Shown one piece after another: positions 23,201 to 33,115 of a stretch of DNA of 64,000 nt. Position numbers and translations under genes: made by a program. Where the stretch lies: NCBI GenBank assembly GCA_030248215.1, contig JASANG010003884.1, positions 1 through 64,000 on the forward strand, in the 5' to 3' direction. The notes below the pieces were generated by a model. The model was not told the DNA's origin, searched no databases, and was given only the letters and a program-made list of their open reading frames with translations. Numbering within the stretch: position 1 is the stretch's first letter; each line of letters begins with the position of its first letter. The DNA is from Enoplolaimus lenunculus (taxonomy: Eukaryota; Nematoda; Enoplea; Enoplida; Thoracostomopsidae).

Positions 23201-26200
23201 CCCCACTTGGCTCCGTCAGTGTCTACTTGTTTGGCAATGCAAAAACGTTACGAAATCGTTTATACTGTGTGCGTACAGCGGAATATTAATCATCACCGCG
23301 CGTTTGTGGACAAAAAAAACATATACTTTGTACAGTTTTAAGTTAAAATAGTTTGATTTGCAAAAACTACACAACAGGTCAATGTATAATGCACAGAAAA
23401 AAACGAAGGTTTACGAAGAATTGGGGCTACAATTTAATATGTGAAGGCCGTTAGGTCTAAGTGGTGCATGGGCCTCTGTATACTTACTTCCCACATTTAC
23501 GCTTAAGCTAGGAAAACATTTACTTATGCCTGAGCATGTGTATGGTTCATCTGTAGATGTCGCATTATATAATTCCGAAAACTGGTGGTGGTTTTAAAAT
23601 ATTTTCTTGAATATGACACTGACAGACTGACAAATAAACAGTGCGTCTTGCACGCCATACCACTGCCGTAGCAGACAAGGGTAAAGGCTCCCTCTATATT
23701 CCAGGGTGGGGGCTCCCAAACTCGCGACCGAAGCGATCGAGAAGCCCGTCGTATTTTAAAACTTGAGCGGTTTTTGTTTCAACCGGTTAGGGTGGGGTCG
23801 CCCCAAATGGCGGATTTGGGGGTGGCTAGTCCGGCCGTGACGCCACCCCTCAATAAACGCGTTAACAGTAATGTTTGGGGCTTGTGACGTCTATTGAATT
23901 AGCATTAGTGTGGATAAATTAAACAGGCAGTTTTTTACTTCCACCTACCCCAACAACTGAAATACGGAGGGTTTTTGGAATTGCTTAGTATGGCGTTTGA
24001 TGGACAAGCCCAACTGCTGCGTACAGTTCGCTAAACTTGCGGGGGTTCAGGAGCGGCAACAGCCCCCTAGGAACTGAATAAAACAAAATTTTTTCTATGT
24101 GAGGGACAGTTTTCCCTTGTGGGGGAATAAAAGTGTAATTTAACAAGCAGCACCTAAAGTAGAATACAACAAACTATACTTAAACAACAAGCATTTTGCT
24201 AGATTTATAATAGTTATATACCAATATCCTTGGGAAGGAAACCCAAACAGGGGTGTCAATATTTGGTAAAATTGATAACTGATTTTCTAAGTTCGGATGA
24301 ACAAAATATTTTTATTACTATTGAAACCTGCTATTTCCGTCAATGACACATATTTCACTATTAGGGTGCAACCGGAATTCCGGTTCCGGTATTTTTTCAC
24401 CTTCCGGTTCCGGTTCCGGTAAATTTTTACCAGATGAATATAAGCCATTAATGGTGGATTTCACTTCAGTCGACGACCAACATCTAAAAATCTAAAATAC
24501 AACAAATAAAATAAATACCTAAGTTCGACTAAGGTTGTTTCACAAATAATAGAGCAAAAAATACGATTAAAATGAAATTTTTGGTGAAATGCATTTTTCA
24601 CTTTCCGGTTCCGGTTTCGGTAAAATTTTCAAATTCCGGTTCCGGTTCCGGTAAATTGTAATTCCGGTTGCACCGTGTTCACTATATAGTATCGTTGAGG
24701 ATGAACGCAAAATATATGCAGTTTAAAGCACATACCTATATTAAAACGTCTATTACCTAATTTAATAGCATGAAAATGTATTAATCTACGAGCAAGAGAT
24801 TCGTCAAATCATCTAAAATGAATACTTCATCTGACTTACCGCCATATGGTGCGTCAACACTTCCCATTTTTCTTTGATGCGTCCAAACATTACTATATCG
24901 AGTGTGTCATAAATGAAATAACCTAAAACACACAACAACAAAACTAAGTTTACGCAATCTCGTTTGATAAAATAAACCCCTGGCTCTTGTGCACATCGCC
25001 CAGCGGATGCGGTGTATGACTGACAGATTTTCATCAACCACAACCATATTAAAATATCTCCATATCATTAATCACTAAATACTTATTAGTTCTGTCACCT
25101 TGAGCCAAACTCAATACATATTAGAGAAGCCCGGGGTATAACCGGGACCAGTTTCGCAGAGCGTTTTATATTTTGTGCACGGGGGTCGAAAGGTGGATGT
25201 CCGTCCATCCGTCCGAAAAAATGTCACGACCGCTGAACGGATTTTGATAAACGTCCTTGTTTAAAAGCCTGTCATTTTGGAATGTTATCCTCGCATTGGC
25301 GGTTTACAATTTCAAGCCATTTATTAGCTACAGGCTAATTCGCATAATTGGTTAAGCCTAAATTGGGACTTTTAAGATATTTCACTCATTATTAGGGTTA
25401 CAAGAATGTAATTTCAGTACTATAGGGATATTGGGTGCGAGGTATCTGAATAAATTATCTACAATACTTCAAAGCCGACAATTGAATAGTTAGTTAATAG
25501 CTAATTTTGCATATTAGCATAATTGATAAACCTAAATTAGAACATTTTGCAATATTCCACTGATTATTAGGGTTACAAGCAATCTAATTTCACCAATACA
25601 AACTTTCATCATCGATAATTGAGTAGTTAGCTAATAGCTACCTAATTTGCATATTAGCATAATTGATAAACCTAAATTAGGACATTTTACAATTCTGACT
25701 AATTATTAGGATTACAAGAATGTAATTTCAGTACTGTAGGGATATTGGGCGCGAGGTATCTGAATAAATTATCTAAAAATATTCAAAACCGACAAATGAA
25801 TAGTTAGCTAATAGCTAATTTGCATATTAGCTTAATTGACAAGACAAAAGTAGGACTTTTTAAATTATTTCAATAATTATTACGGTTTACTGAAGGTTTT
25901 TTGGTGCAAGCAATCTGAATAAATTGTTTACAAACGTCTAAAACCGATAATTGACTAGTTAGCTAATAGATAATTTGCAAATAAGCATAATTGATAAGCC
26001 TAAATTAGGCGTTTTTACAATGTTTCACTGGTTATTAGGGTAACAAGTAATCTAATTTCAGCAATAAAGAATCTCTGGGTGCGAGAAATCTGAATAAATT
26101 GTCTACAAACCTTCAACTCCGATAACTGTATACTTAGCTAATAGCTAATTTGCATATTAGCATAATTGATAAACCTAAATTAGGACTTTTTACAATATTT

Positions 26201-29200
26201 GACTAATTATTAGGGCTACAAGGAATCTGATTTCAGCAATAAAGCGTTTTTGAGTGCAAAGAATCTGAATAAATTGTTTACAAACCTCCAAAACCGATAA
26301 ATAAATAGCTAGCTAGTAAGTAATTTGCATATTAGCTTAATTGCTTAAGTGGGTTTGAGGTTAGCTCAGCACATGAAGTCTCATTACGACTGGTATATAC
26401 GATTCTTACAGAAATTACTGTACAGTGTATACGACAATTCGTCGCAAGACATTGTCCCCGACAACTCGTCGACCCGACAACTTGTCGTCCAACATTAGGT
26501 TCAGAACAGTTCACACATCATTACGAATTTTTAGTTACAAAGGTAAATAAATATTTTTCGTTCGTTTCCACGATCTATACCACCGGAATTAATACAAACG
26601 GTCGAGGGCAATGATTTTCTAGCCAGACCCGGAACCAGTTTGGGCTCAGCCTACGTCCCCTGGAAAAGTTTTGGCAAACAAATTTTCAACCTTGTTTGTA
26701 AATCATCAAAAACCATTGTATGCTTATCCTGAAAATTTTTTAACCCCCTAGCATGGTGAGCTGGTGTTTCTAGCTCATGACTAAAACCGAAGGAAACCGT
26801 ATGTTGCTTTTAAGAGCTCGATCGATGTTGCCATTGGTTTGCGGATAGAATTTTGGTACAGTGCCCAACATATTTAGTCGACTATACACATACATGTCTT
26901 GAAAAAAGGCGCAGACTACCATTGGTCTTCCCACTATATTAACGTCGTCGACGAGGCCGGCATTCCTGTGAAAATTTAATTCCTGTTACTGCATTCTATG
27001 ATGCAGGAACCGGAATTTTTACGGCTTTGTGGAAAATTATGCCTAAACGTTTAAATATTGAAAACTTTATCCTTAAAAAGTTATTTCAACATGAGTGCTT
27101 TTCCAATTACTTCAATTTTGTTAATAAACTGTTTCTGTTATGTGTTCGCTAAACTTGATGATTAAAGTGCTGAAAATTCGCTTACGTCATCTTTCGCAGT
27201 TTTTCTAAAATGCCCACCAGTAATTCGGTAATGGAAATTATTTCTAAAAGAAAATTAGTCATGTATTCTTCATTTTCCGGTTCCGTTTTCGGTAATTTTT
27301 TCAAATCCCGGTTCCAGTATATTGTAATTTCTGTGGCACCCTATGTACGTATATATCGCATATCGTCGCTCATGTTTTCAGTTATCTTTACGTCTTCTAA
27401 CTTGGCCCCGGTCTGATCGCGGCCGCGAGGCCATGGGTCCAGCTCCGGCCCCGGTAAAAACCTTGCCCCGGGGAAACTCTAATATATATGCAATTTTGCG
27501 CACAGCACTGGTTAAAATTAATACCCGGTTGCGGTGTGAAATAGAATCCCGAAACCGAATATGGATTATGTATGTCAAGTTCCATCCAGTAAGTTAGAAT
27601 ACTAACACCTGACGACGATTTTATCGATGCCGGACGGTTGGTTGACTGTTTCAAATGCTTGCACAAACATTCACAAAACCAACACAGCCAATCAATAATC
27701 ATTGAATCTCCATTGTTAATTTTGAACTTAATATCTAATTCAATACACACCTGTATTACCAGGATACAAAACCACTCCACAGAGACGTCAAGCATTCTAT
27801 AAGCAATGCACCACAAAAATCTACAAAAGTCACACACCCACAAATCTTAACGATACTAACCAACTGCAAACATGAAGCAAATACGTGTATTTGAAAAGTT
27901 TTGCTGCATACCAAAACACATACGAGGCACGAAACTTTCTACATATCAAAAGTTTGACACTGCACACACGTCAGGTTTACTACACTGAAATTGGTCCAAA
28001 ATTGCGAACGTGAGACCTTAATTAATACACCAAAAATAATCTGATGAGCGGCATTTGAAAGAATCCAGGTGTGTAAGAGCTGTAAGTACGTATAGGTATG
28101 TAACTGTCGGCCCCGTGAATATCGAAACCAGGTGATTAACTAGCAGAGCATAAGTAAAAACTTTTTGCACAACAATTTGTGATTAAAAATGAGTTGACAC
28201 AGAGGGCTGCACGGGTGATATGCTGAGAAAAATAATAATAAAATATATCTTACTACATACGTATTATTGAAACAAAACATATGTGCTTAGCTCTAACTAC
28301 GGTGAGTGCTATTCAAATGATGCGCAATTTCGGCAAATCCAGTTTATCGAAATGCATGCGATGGCCTTAACTAAACTTGTCACTTTATTCCAACCTATGA
28401 GCAAACTGCCTAATCTTTATTCTTCATTACGATCAATGAATTGCCTTCCTTTCGTTTTACCATAATCTTAATTTCTAGCAGGATGCAAAACAAATTTAAA
28501 AACTTACCATTTCACATATGCCAATGATTGTGTTACACAGACATGACTTAAGTCGGTTTAAGAAAAATTCAAATCGGTTTCGAACTTAAGTCACATCAGA
28601 CTAAATGTTAAAGTTAAAATTTGTGATGTAAGTAAAATCTTCACTTATATATGTAAAAATATTACGCACGTAAGTCGTATCCCACCAACCCAGCCACTAT
28701 TTATTAAGCTTATATAACAATGCGCTTTGATCGCTTACCTGTTGTAAAACAAGCCACACCATAACAAGGCCAATTGACAACGCCCATTAAATCTTGCCAC
28801 ATCTCTTCGCGGTATACAAATATACTGAAAACAAACAATAAATTTTTAGCATGTTAGAATGCAATGGCATTGAAATTGAAAAACGCATTGCTTGCCGAAA
28901 TAAAAATTATAAATTTAAATATATACGCAAAAATATGCTATATCGATAAGTTAGTTTGCAGTCGGCGCACTGCATTAAACAACGAAACTCAAGTAATTCT
29001 TGTGACGTCCCATAATCATTACGCCAAATAAAATGTTAGTAGATTTCACTTGTCTGTCAATTCCTACTCACCAACTAAAAGTCCATACTCCCGTAATGAC
29101 TGCATGGCTACAAGACACAACCAAATTACGCCAACGAAAGACACGAAAATCATCGCGAGGCTCGCGTCTTACTGACGCCGGCAACGGTAGAACATGAGCT

Positions 29201-29424
29201 AGGACCGCAGCCCAAACCTGGAACCAAGCCACTGTGAGTAAAATAAGGCCACAACCAGTTTGTCCGTTCATCGGCATCGAATAGTCTGAATCGCTGGAGC
29301 GATGGAGCCACATCCATGACGACCATCCAGTTGCGTATGAACTGTTCTGCTCAGCAGTACCTGTTGTAACTTCGGAGCTGGACAGATTCGAAAGAACGTC
29401 AGAATTTGATAAAAACACAACCAT
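10427..29424 (-). CDS. TLC-domain protein, TLCD1/TLCD2 family (gene span, six exons)
   Basis: The coding sequence joins 29424-29072, 28824-28739, 24922-24840, 13232-13158, 12051-11884 and 11296-10427 on the minus strand. It is 1635 nt, encoding 544 residues plus stop. All introns are GT-AG, and phases 2, 1, 0, 0, 0 match across each junction. The match to vertebrate TLCD1/2 is colinear: RWRNLVVSCSHAVITG (human RWHNLLVSFAHSIVSG), then GYFIYDTLDIV (human GYFIHDTVDIV), then WEVLTHHMA (human WEYLVHHVMA), then hydrophobic segments up to LLRIDVF (human LLRSDF). TLCD1/2 and worm FLD-1 are membrane proteins that limit incorporation of long polyunsaturated chains into phospholipids. That role is family knowledge, not shown here. 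Human TLCD1 has 247 residues. This one adds about 57 N-terminal and about 255 C-terminal residues. The ATG is preceded directly by an in-frame TAA. Confidence 0.9.
10557..10604 (-). repeat. 24-bp tandem duplication inside the TLCD tail
   Basis: Two adjacent 24-bp units, GCATAGCATGAGTCATTTGC plus four bases, are almost identical. They keep the frame and encode the doubled ANDSCYA motif. Confidence 0.85.
11884..12051 (-). CDS. TLCD-like gene, exon 5 (residues 200-255)
   Basis: A 168-nt phase 0-0 exon between CTTCTTATTTCAG and GAG|GTAAGTC. It encodes ANTAFLHARKMLLTIGRRRP, a basic loop matching human NIFLTIRMMMKIS, then a long hydrophobic stretch (LNVVIALNIATFVVFRFIPL) with the Phe-Arg-Phe seen as FLFRLAP in human TLCD1. 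Confidence 0.88.
12180..12690. mobile_element. Foldback MITE copy in intron 4 of the TLCD-like gene
   Basis: The left arm has TTTTCCGTTGCCGGGCTTTG and CTTATGACCTACTGTGATC. The right arm has CAAACGCCGGCCAGCGAAAA, in reverse relation. It resembles 5963-6516 but is strongly diverged in the middle. It directly abuts the tRNA-like MITE at 12699. Confidence 0.55.
12699..12969 (-). mobile_element. piggyBac-like MITE with tRNA-like body, copy 3
   Basis: TTAA at 12699-12702 and 12966-12969. Ends TTAACCCTTTCTCACATGA and TCTATGAGTGAAAGGGTTAA are inverted over about 16 bp with few mismatches. The minus strand again carries A box CTCAGTGGTC-like and B box GGGATCGAATCTT-like sequences. It is the clearest demonstration of the TIRs. 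It lies in intron 4 (12052-13157). Confidence 0.8.
13158..13232 (-). CDS. TLCD-like gene, exon 4 (residues 175-199)
   Basis: A 75-nt phase 0-0 exon between TTTATGTTTCAG and GAG|GTCAGTG. It encodes IIVSAMYTITNIHC and IGYHVIAMSIE, a membrane segment aligning with the human stretch ending TLLVEVSNIF. It lies 11.6 kb from exon 3. Confidence 0.82.
13669..14022. mobile_element. TGGCTGGGTTTC MITE, copy 1 (TTAAGT-rich)
   Basis: Ends TGGCTGAGTTTCTGAAA and GGGTTTCAGCAACCCAGCCA are inverted. Both arms contain many ACTTAAGT boxes around an AT-rich centre. Related copies are at 17807-18157 and 38714-39078, with a degraded one at 28545-28695. The target duplication is not clear. It lies in the largest TLCD intron. 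Confidence 0.75.
14480..14888. mobile_element. hAT-like MITE with GGCGGATCC ends
   Basis: Perfect 8-bp target duplication CATCTGCA at 14472-14479 and 14889-14896. Ends CAATGGCGGATCC and GGATCCGCCACTG. Subterminal G and C runs (GGGGTGGCCACCCC, CCCCCCCCC) occur on each side. Short open frames inside have no homology. Relatives without clear ends occur near 23040, 23790 and 53330. Confidence 0.85.
14889..16487. other. Intron DNA, nothing recognised
   Basis: Part of TLCD intron 3. It is AT-rich, with no exon-like frame and no clear element. Confidence 0.5.
16488..17041. mobile_element. Probable degraded MITE
   Basis: CAGAGTTGTG at the left and ACAACTCTAA at the right are inverted. Inside, ACCCGGACACGGAATTTTTC pairs loosely with a reverse CCGAAATTTTCAG..GACCCGGA region. 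It is diverged, and the target duplication is not resolved. Confidence 0.45.
17807..18157. mobile_element. TGGCTGGGTTTC MITE, copy 2
   Basis: Ends TGGCTGGGTTTCTGAAACC and GAGGAAACCCAGCCA. It is reversed relative to copy 1 in its arms. It contains a private tandem duplication of a 23-bp unit (CTAAATTTGATAAATTACAG plus three bases) near 17918-17962. Confidence 0.75.
19182..19534. mobile_element. hAT-like MITE, family A (CCGGTTCCGG), copy 1
   Basis: Perfect 8-bp duplication TCCCAGTT at 19174-19181 and 19535-19542. Ends CAGGGTGCAACCGGAATTCC and AATTCCGGTTGCATCCTG. Subterminal CCGGTT tracts flank an AT-rich core that includes TTTCACTTCAGTCGATGATG. Non-autonomous, 353 bp. Confidence 0.88.
20277..20385. 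repeat. Junction of a hexamer-body MITE fragment and a family A hAT fragment
   Basis: GGCCAATGTATAGAACAGGG and AGCATATTTCTAGGCCTAAG match the left part of the GGCCAATGTAAA family. They run straight into CTGTTCCGGTAAATTTTTACC, which is a family A hAT arm. Both pieces are truncated at the join. Confidence 0.5.
21194..21495. mobile_element. MITE with GTGCAAGTTTT arms, copy 1
   Basis: Left TAAGCCCCATTCTCACGTGC and right GAATAGGGCTTTA are inverted, with ACGTGCAAGTTTT arms on both sides and repeated GCAGCTGCAA. TAA/TTA borders hint at a PIF/Harbinger-type target, but this is not proven. A second copy is at 37745-37986. Confidence 0.7.
21823..22199. mobile_element. hAT-like MITE, family A, copy 2 (reverse orientation)
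   Basis: Perfect 8-bp duplication ACGAATAC at 21815-21822 and 22200-22207. Ends CAGGGTGCAACCGGAATT and AATTCCGGTTGCACCCTG. It is the longest of the three copies (377 bp). Confidence 0.88.
22250..22400. mobile_element. Small MITE with GGCGTAGCCAG ends
   Basis: GGTGGCGTAGCCAGCG at the left and ATCCTGGCTACGCCCATG at the right share an 11-bp perfect inverted core. About 150 bp, no coding potential. Confidence 0.55.
24362..24677. mobile_element. hAT-like MITE, family A, copy 3
   Basis: Perfect 8-bp duplication TTCACTAT at 24354-24361 and 24678-24685. Ends TAGGGTGCAACCGGAATTCC and AATTCCGGTTGCACCGTG. It has a shorter core (316 bp) than the other copies. Confidence 0.88.
24840..24922 (-). CDS. TLCD-like gene, exon 3 (residues 147-174), signature HH motif
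   Basis: The acceptor TGTGTTTTAG and donor GCG|GTAAGTC enclose 83 nt. It encodes GYFIYDTLDIVMFGRIK and EKWEVLTHHMA, the most conserved part of the TLC domain. Asp152, Asp155, Trp166, His171 and His172 match the human residues. It ends in phase 0. Confidence 0.92.
25130..26400 (+). mobile_element. Composite repeat: GGAC-type microsatellite head plus tandem monomers, copy 1
   Basis: The head has CGGGGGTCGAAAGGTGGATG, then GTCCGTCCATCCGTCCG, then GAACGGATTTTGATAAACG. Six diverged monomers follow, spaced about 133 to 177 bp, each with TAGTTAGCTAATAGCTAATT, a GCATATTAGCATAATTGAT block and CCTAAATTAGGAC. The end is near GTCTCATTACGACTGGTATA. A head, an ACGG-like microsatellite, core repeats of about 160 bp and a tail recall mollusc pearl and other Helentron-associated elements. 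It lies in TLCD intron 2. Confidence 0.65.
26635..26790. repeat. Degraded copy of the GCCAGGC MITE
   Basis: CAAATTTTCAACCTTGTTTG, TGAAAATTTTTTAACCCCCT and GGTGAGCTGG correspond in order to the copy at 6999-7174. The ends are eroded. Confidence 0.5.
26960..27345. repeat. Relic of hAT family A
   Basis: GGAACCGGAATTTTTACGG near 27005 and TTTCCGGTTCCGTTTTCGG near 27275 are followed by AATTTCTGTGGCACCCT, a corrupted right end. No target duplication survives. Confidence 0.5.
28545..28695. repeat. Degraded TGGCTGGGTTTC MITE
   Basis: GACTTAAGTCGG, GAACTTAAGTCACATC and a right end CCAACCCAGCCA. It ends about 45 bp from exon 2 of the TLCD-like gene. Confidence 0.45.
28739..28824 (-). CDS. TLCD-like gene, exon 2 (residues 118-147)
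   Basis: The acceptor TTGTTTTCAG and donor G|GTAAGCG enclose 86 nt: one base, 28 codons, one base. It encodes IFVYREEMWQDL and WPCYGVACFTTG, aligning with the segment between CVW and GYF in human TLCD1. The split Cys118 is completed by exon 1. Too short to stand out as an open frame; found by phase and homology. Confidence 0.88.
29072..29424 (-). CDS. TLCD-like gene, exon 1 (residues 1-117)
   Basis: It begins at ATG 29424, with an in-frame TAA just before it. Residues 1-57 are a Ser-rich extension without homology, about 58-82 form a hydrophobic first membrane segment (GLILLTVAWFQVWAAVLA), and RWRNLVVSCSHAVITGVW opens the TLC domain. The donor is AGTTG|GTGAGT in phase 2. A 5' untranslated exon upstream cannot be excluded. 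Confidence 0.88.
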
Positions 29425-31185
29425 TTAGGCGATATTGTGATATATATTCGTAATATTGTGCAATTACTATATATAATTTAATCAAATACAAGCCATGGTG
29501 AGCAATATGAAAAAATATACGTTAAAACTTATTACGTACATTCGTATATACAAAAAAGCAGGTCAATGATCTGACCTCGCCCTATTCCCATTTTCTGTGG
29601 GGGCTTTCCACCAGGTTGATCATGGCGGCAACACATCAGTAAGCGGATACATTCCCCCAGCTTAAACTTGGGGCTATTTTATACTTTACAATTTGAACCA
29701 AATTACGAGTCACAAGTCATTCTGCCTATTTACAATTCATATGTAATAAGCTTAATGTTGCTTTGTTCGTTTTAGCCATTATGATGTGTAATTTTAAGGC
29801 AACGACAATTTAGAATTTCGATACCTTCACTCTGAAACTAGAGGGGGCATCAATATGAGAAAATATAAAAAGTCGAGGTGAAGAGTAATACGTTACTGTG
29901 ACTCTGGCCACACCGAGGTGGTCTGGATGATAATACAGAAGATTAGATTGAATCGGCATATAAGATGATAAGTTCACAAACCAAAACCATGACTTGGTTT
30001 GGTACCTATAACTTTTCACTTCGGCCGTATATGCTACCAACTGATATGGCTCAGAAATTGTTTAAACTTGTGAAAACAAAAATAGCAAACATTTCTGTCA
30101 GTTCGTCAGAATAATTACTTCAATATATAATATATTAAACATATATACTTAAGTGATACAAGGAATAGCATATTGTAGCTAAGTGGTTTTGAATTTATAT
30201 GAGAAATATAACATTCGACAATCGAGATAAAAATCTAAAAGCGGAATACACATTGAAATAGAACGATATAAAAACATGGAGCTAATGTGTCTAAAGATAT
30301 CTTGAGCGAAGATTATTTGCTAGGTTAGGTTTTCCTAATAAGGGTATGACAGGTAAACAGAATACGAACTGATGGCTCGTAACCTTAGACGGTTACACTA
30401 TAATCTAATATGTTATGTGCTATAAATAGTGTACTCAATAATATTGTTAACTTTGATAATTTTGTTAGCTATACTCCTAAGGACATCGGTATACCTAAGC
30501 TCTTCCATGTCACTTTATCCTTGATAAACCTTACAGGATTCGAAATTTTGCAAACCTTTTACCAAATTAGTTCTTAACAGTTTTTAGAATATGATCGCGA
30601 TATGTAATGATGTGTGTACTTTGGTTCATGCTATTAGATTATATTTAATGTTTAAGGTTAGACTATATAGTAAACTCTTCGCCCTGAACAATTAAGACAC
30701 GTATGTGCTTTGTGAAAAACGCAGCATATTGTACTTTGTGGCTTGCTATTTTTGTGTCTAAATTGTTAAGTTTTTCAATAAAATGTGAAAAAGAAGTTTG
30801 AAGCGCGGAAACAGGTGTCGCTAGGCACGAGTTTATTTTATTTCCATTACTGATACACTTAGGTAATGATAATGATGTTTAGTTCCCACCAACCACCCGG
30901 CAAGTAAAATTAGGCGTTTCTAACTGCTCTTAATCAGTACACATTTTTGAAAACAGCTGCATTTATATTCGGCTTACCGGTAAGCACACAACACTTTCAA
31001 TTGTGATGATAGACAACACGTGCTTACAAATATCCAATAGTTAAAAACTAATCTAATAAAAAAACGTCTTGCCCCACTCAATTTTGTTGCAACAAATCTA
31101 CCTGGTTTTCACTTGAGCCGTCGACGTTACAGCTCTCCATTTTCATTTTCTTCTTATTATCTAACGACTTAAGTATAACCTGGAC
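29425..31185. promoter_or_regulatory. Region upstream of the TLCD-like gene; putative promoter, otherwise unrecognised
   Basis: On the minus strand, TTAAATTATATATAGT lies about 45-60 bp before the ATG and could serve as a TATA-like element, but AT-rich DNA makes this weak. Farther up I see no exon with homology and no clear element. The transcription start is not determinable. Confidence 0.25.
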
Positions 31186-31189
31186 ACTG

Positions 31190-31400
31190 GGCCCGTATTC
31201 TCAGATGTATGTAGCACATATCACCAGCTCGTGATATGCCATATAACTTTCGAACCAGTGACTGCTGAAGCACAAAATTCAGCACATTTTCCGCATATAG
31301 TTTGCTCTACTCTTGTGATAAATTTGACTTCAACAACTGCAATCGTTAGTGAGTTTGAAAACCTATTAATAACTGACAACTGATGATATTTGCTATATAT
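31190..31400. repeat. Dispersed repeat, copy 1
   Basis: CCGTATTCTCAGATGTATGT, GTGATATGCCATATAACTTT, CGAACCAGTGA and a tail with GCTATATATTTAAAAATATG match, in order, the region 52035-52285. The family is unknown, and no ends are resolved. Confidence 0.5.
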
Positions 31401-31849
31401 TTAAAAATATGTACCCTCAATTTTACTAGATAAAAATAATCAGTCCTAGCTAAGTAAATAAGCATACTGACAGTGTCAACTTTTCAGAATATTGCAAGAC
31501 TCATATTGCTACCCCGAACAACTAAAGAATAAGTTTGCAAACTAGACGAAAATGCTGGTTGCCTAAATTAATCGTAGGTGAGTTGTATATGCCATTTTCT
31601 AGAGTATGTTTCGTTTGGCGTGTCCCGCAACAAAACATGCATGATATACTTTTCACAAAACTAGGCTGCAACAAGAAAAGCATAATTCGGCTCAAACCGC
31701 TTAACGTGTTATTCAACATCAGCGAGCCGGTGTCGCAAACCGTTTGATTTTGATTCGGGGATCAGATTGTAAATATGGCAGACAGTCGGAATATGTTTTG
31801 TTCATTAATATTGAAGATTCGATGTTTACCCAAACACTGAATGTTACTT

Positions 31850-32735
31850 TTACGGGCGTCCCATTTTCCCGCGGGACAGCAAGAACAGAAGCAAATAGGT
31901 GCAAATTTATATACTGTTGCCGACACATACGGGCTGATGAGAAAATGTTACATGCCTGTTTCGGGCAAATAGGAAAACAGGACAGCTGAAATTTTTCGCT
32001 GGGAAAACGGGGAAACGGGACAGGTTTGTTTCGGCAAATAAGAAAATAGGAGAGCTGCAAATTTTCGCTGAAAAAAACGGGACAACGGACAAGTTTGTTT
32101 CAGGCAAATAGGAAAACGGAACCGCTACAAATTTTCCCTGTGAAATGGGACAATTAAACAGGTTTGTTTTGGGCAAATGGGAAAACGGGACAGCTGCAAA
32201 TTTGCGCAGGGAAAAAGGGACAATGGGACAGGTTTGTTTCGGGCAAATGGGAGAACGGGACCGCTACAAATTTTTGCTGGGAAATGGGACAATGAAACAG
32301 GTTTGTTTCGAGCAAATGGGAGAACGGGACAGCTGCAAATTTTCGCTGGGAAACAGAACAATTGGACAGACCTGTTTCGGGTAAATGGGAAAACGGGACA
32401 GCTGCAATTTTTCGGTGGGAAAGTGCGGCAGCTGCGTTTTGGGCCAAATTGAAAACGGGACACCTGCAAAGTTTCGCTGGGAAAACGGGAAAACGGAACA
32501 GGTTTGTTTTGGACAATTGGAAAAACGGAACAGCAGCAATTTACGCCTGGAAAACGAGACTGGTTTGTTTCGGGCAAATAGAAAAGGAATCAGCTGCAAA
32601 TTTTCGCTACAGGTTAAATTTCTTACAAACGGGAAAACGGGACATCTGCAATTTTTTGCTGGGAAAACGGGCACGAGAGCTTTTTGCAAATGGATCAACA
32701 GGACAGCTGCAATTTGTACTGGGGTTGCACTAAAT
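31850..32735. repeat. Tandem array of 69-70 bp units
   Basis: Units contain CAGGTTTGTTTCGGGCAAAT, GGGAAAACGGGACAGCTGCA and AATTTTCGCTGGGAAA. Measured spacings are 70, 69 and 69 bp in the best part (32174-32382), with diverged units outward. Because 69 is a multiple of three and stops are rare in the unit, overlapping open frames of about 80-150 codons appear on both strands. I take these as by-products. The start AATGTTACTTTTACGGGCGT matches the end of the MITE at 50567, so the array may have grown inside such an element. Confidence 0.7.
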
Positions 32736-33115
32736 GTACCTACCTATAAAAACAAAATCTTTAGAAAAATTTCAGGACAGTCATGCAAAGAAAGAAAGTT
32801 ATTAGAAACGACACTGGTTCACGTGTAGCTCTTTTGAAACTCTGTGCAATAGCAACACAAATCGCAAGAACAATTAGAATGTCGGTATTAAAAGCTATTG
32901 TTTGATTGACTAAAGGGTTTCAGGGTACGATTTCGGAAGACAGGTAAACCAGTCGAAGATAAGCTTTTTACCGGCTCAAAGTTAATTGCCGCTCAATGTG
33001 AATTAGCGTTTAAGGCTTTGCAAGATCGATAAATAAATGCCATTACCCTCACTAAAGTTAGGAGTTTTGCAAGACACAAATTTGTAAATATACTTTCAAG
33101 ACGAAACACAATGGC

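Noticed and set aside
13233-24839. A second gene nested in the large TLCD intron
   Set aside because: No homologous exon was recognised on either strand. All open frames are short and mostly fall in repeats.
27397-27843. 148-codon minus-strand open frame in TLCD intron 2
   Set aside because: Cys/Trp-rich with no recognised domain. It overlaps other frames and has no splice phase compatible with the TLCD exons. A nested exon cannot be fully excluded.
32125-32698. Minus-strand open frames of about 150 codons with Pro/Phe/Cys-rich 23-residue repeats
   Set aside because: They arise from a 69-bp tandem array that is open on both strands. There is no domain, no splice context, and flanking units shift frame.
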